14,584 bases of DNA from Peptococcaceae bacterium (GTDB lineage Bacteria; Bacillota; Desulfitobacteriia; Desulfitobacteriales; Desulfitobacteriaceae): assembly GCA_031289815.1 (NCBI GenBank), contig JAITOS010000057.1, positions 1-14,584 of the forward strand, read 5' to 3'. Under the pieces are notes generated by a model that made no database searches, was not told the DNA's origin, and was given only the letters and a program-made list of their open reading frames with translations. Below, in pieces: positions 13,848-14,584 of the stretch. Each line of letters begins with the position of its first letter. Position 1 is the first letter of the stretch. Position numbers and translations under genes: made by a program.

Positions 13848-14584
13848 ATGGACATTGTACAAATAAAACGAAGAGGGCTTCTCGCGCTCCTTAGCATACT
13901 CATGACGGCCTTGGCGCTGTCCGGTTGCGGCTCTCCGGCGGCAGCGCCGACTAACAGCGGCCAGACGCAGGAGGAGCTGTTTACCCTGAACGTGGTTACT
14001 TCGACGGGCTTTCAGGAGATCAACGTAGCGGACGCCCTGGGATTTTTCCGGGACGAAGGCATTCAAATCAAATATACCGGCGTACTGCCCAAGGGCGTGA
14101 CTGAATTTCAACTGCTGGAGCAGGGGGTGATCAACGCGGTCACCGGGGCTCATCCGCCCGCTGTGGCGCAGGCGCGCTTGATCGGCGTTAAAGTAAAGAT
14201 GGTGGCGCCGGGGATGATCGACGATCCGCAATATCCCCATATTCGCTATCTGGTGAAGCCGAACAGTCCCATCCAAACCCTGGAGGAAATGGTGGGACAT
14301 AAGGTCAGCGTCAGCAGTATTACTTCTTGCACGAGCGGTTATGTGCAGTATTATTTGCAAAGCAAGGGACTGGACCCCGACAGCGTGGAGTTTATTATTT
14401 TCCCCAATGGCGATTCGGAAGCGCTCCTGTCGCTTGCTGAAGGCTTAGTCGATGTTTCGGCGGCGCATCCGCCCTTCGCCGGGGTCGCGGTAGCCGAAGG
14501 GGAAGCGCGCCAGATCAGCACGAGCTGGGATATCTTTCACAGTCCGGGAGCGGGGCTTTCCGTGCGCGGCTTCTCGGAAGAATT
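13848..14584 (+). CDS. NrtA/TauA/SsuA-type ABC transporter substrate-binding lipoprotein, 3' partial
   Basis: The frame stays open from ATG 13848 to the window edge, 245 complete codons with no stop, so the C-terminus is missing. A lipoprotein signal is clear: basic KRRG at 7-10, a hydrophobic core, and lipobox LSGC with C27 as the lipidation site. The mature part has the type 2 periplasmic-binding pattern of the NMT1/NitT/TauT/SsuA families: VVTSTGFQEINVADALGFFRDEGIQIKY, then repeated GAHPPAVAQA and SAAHPPFAGVAVAEGE, and a hinge at GHKVSVSSITSC. Such proteins deliver small organic acids, sulfonates, nitrate or thiamine precursors to a permease and ATPase, expected downstream. The start has GGGAGA (13835-13840) 7 bases upstream; another ATG at 13841 is in a different frame. 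Its position directly after the nitrogenase-like genes suggests it captures their substrate. The ligand cannot be read from the sequence. Confidence 0.88.
   Translation, partial: MDIVQIKRRGLLALLSILMTALALSGCGSPAAAPTNSGQTQEELFTLNVVTSTGFQEINVADALGFFRDEGIQIKYTGVLPKGVTEFQLLEQGVINAVTGAHPPAVAQARLIGVKVKMVAPGMIDDPQYPHIRYLVKPNSPIQTLEEMVGHKVSVSSITSCTSGYVQYYLQSKGLDPDSVEFIIFPNGDSEALLSLAEGLVDVSAAHPPFAGVAVAEGEARQISTSWDIFHSPGAGLSVRGFSEE

Noticed and set aside
13122..14360. A 412-codon minus-strand frame across the end of the K-like gene and the lipoprotein gene.
   Set aside because: It spans two well-supported plus-strand genes and the tandem repeat, with no recognisable domain.

Overview
This window reads as chromosomal DNA of an anaerobic Firmicute (Bacillota). 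The gene order resembles the Bacillus ylm-sepF-ylmG-divIVA-ileS-lspA-rluD block. An HlyD-like envelope protein, a stand-alone PduL and an oxygen-sensitive nitrogenase-type enzyme fit Negativicutes or Clostridia. The exact genus cannot be read from the sequence. Every gene I can support is on the + strand.

Region 1 (1-8709) is a housekeeping block. It begins with the end of an HlyD-like adaptor gene, followed by a YggS-type PLP homeostasis protein, SepF, YggT and DivIVA (septum placement and cell division). Isoleucyl-tRNA synthetase has its own promoter and a terminator-like leader. PduL phosphotransacylase follows and is closed by a strong terminator. A DUF5665 membrane protein, signal peptidase II (lspA) and the pseudouridine synthase RluD then form a tight operon that also ends in a terminator.

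Region 2 (about 8710-10230) holds a singly transcribed ComQ-like isoprenyl transferase with its own sigma-A-type promoter. About 530 bases without a convincing gene follow. This stretch contains a 103-base structured inverted-repeat element with two perfect internal hairpins and imperfect flanking direct repeats.

Region 3 (about 10198 to the right edge) is the most unusual part. A consensus-like promoter drives a flavodoxin, then two adjacent genes for a nitrogenase-like component 1 (D-like and K-like subunits), then a NrtA/TauA/SsuA-type substrate-binding lipoprotein cut by the window edge. The D and K subunits keep the cysteines expected for a P-cluster-type FeS centre. The D subunit keeps a Cys at the cofactor-ligand position but lacks the canonical His, so this is not an ordinary nitrogen-fixing enzyme. 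My reading is a group-IV-like nitrogenase homologue, related in kind to enzymes such as methylthio-alkane reductase. It would be fed electrons through a flavodoxin and an unseen NifH-like reductase, and paired with an importer for its substrate. The substrate is unknown.
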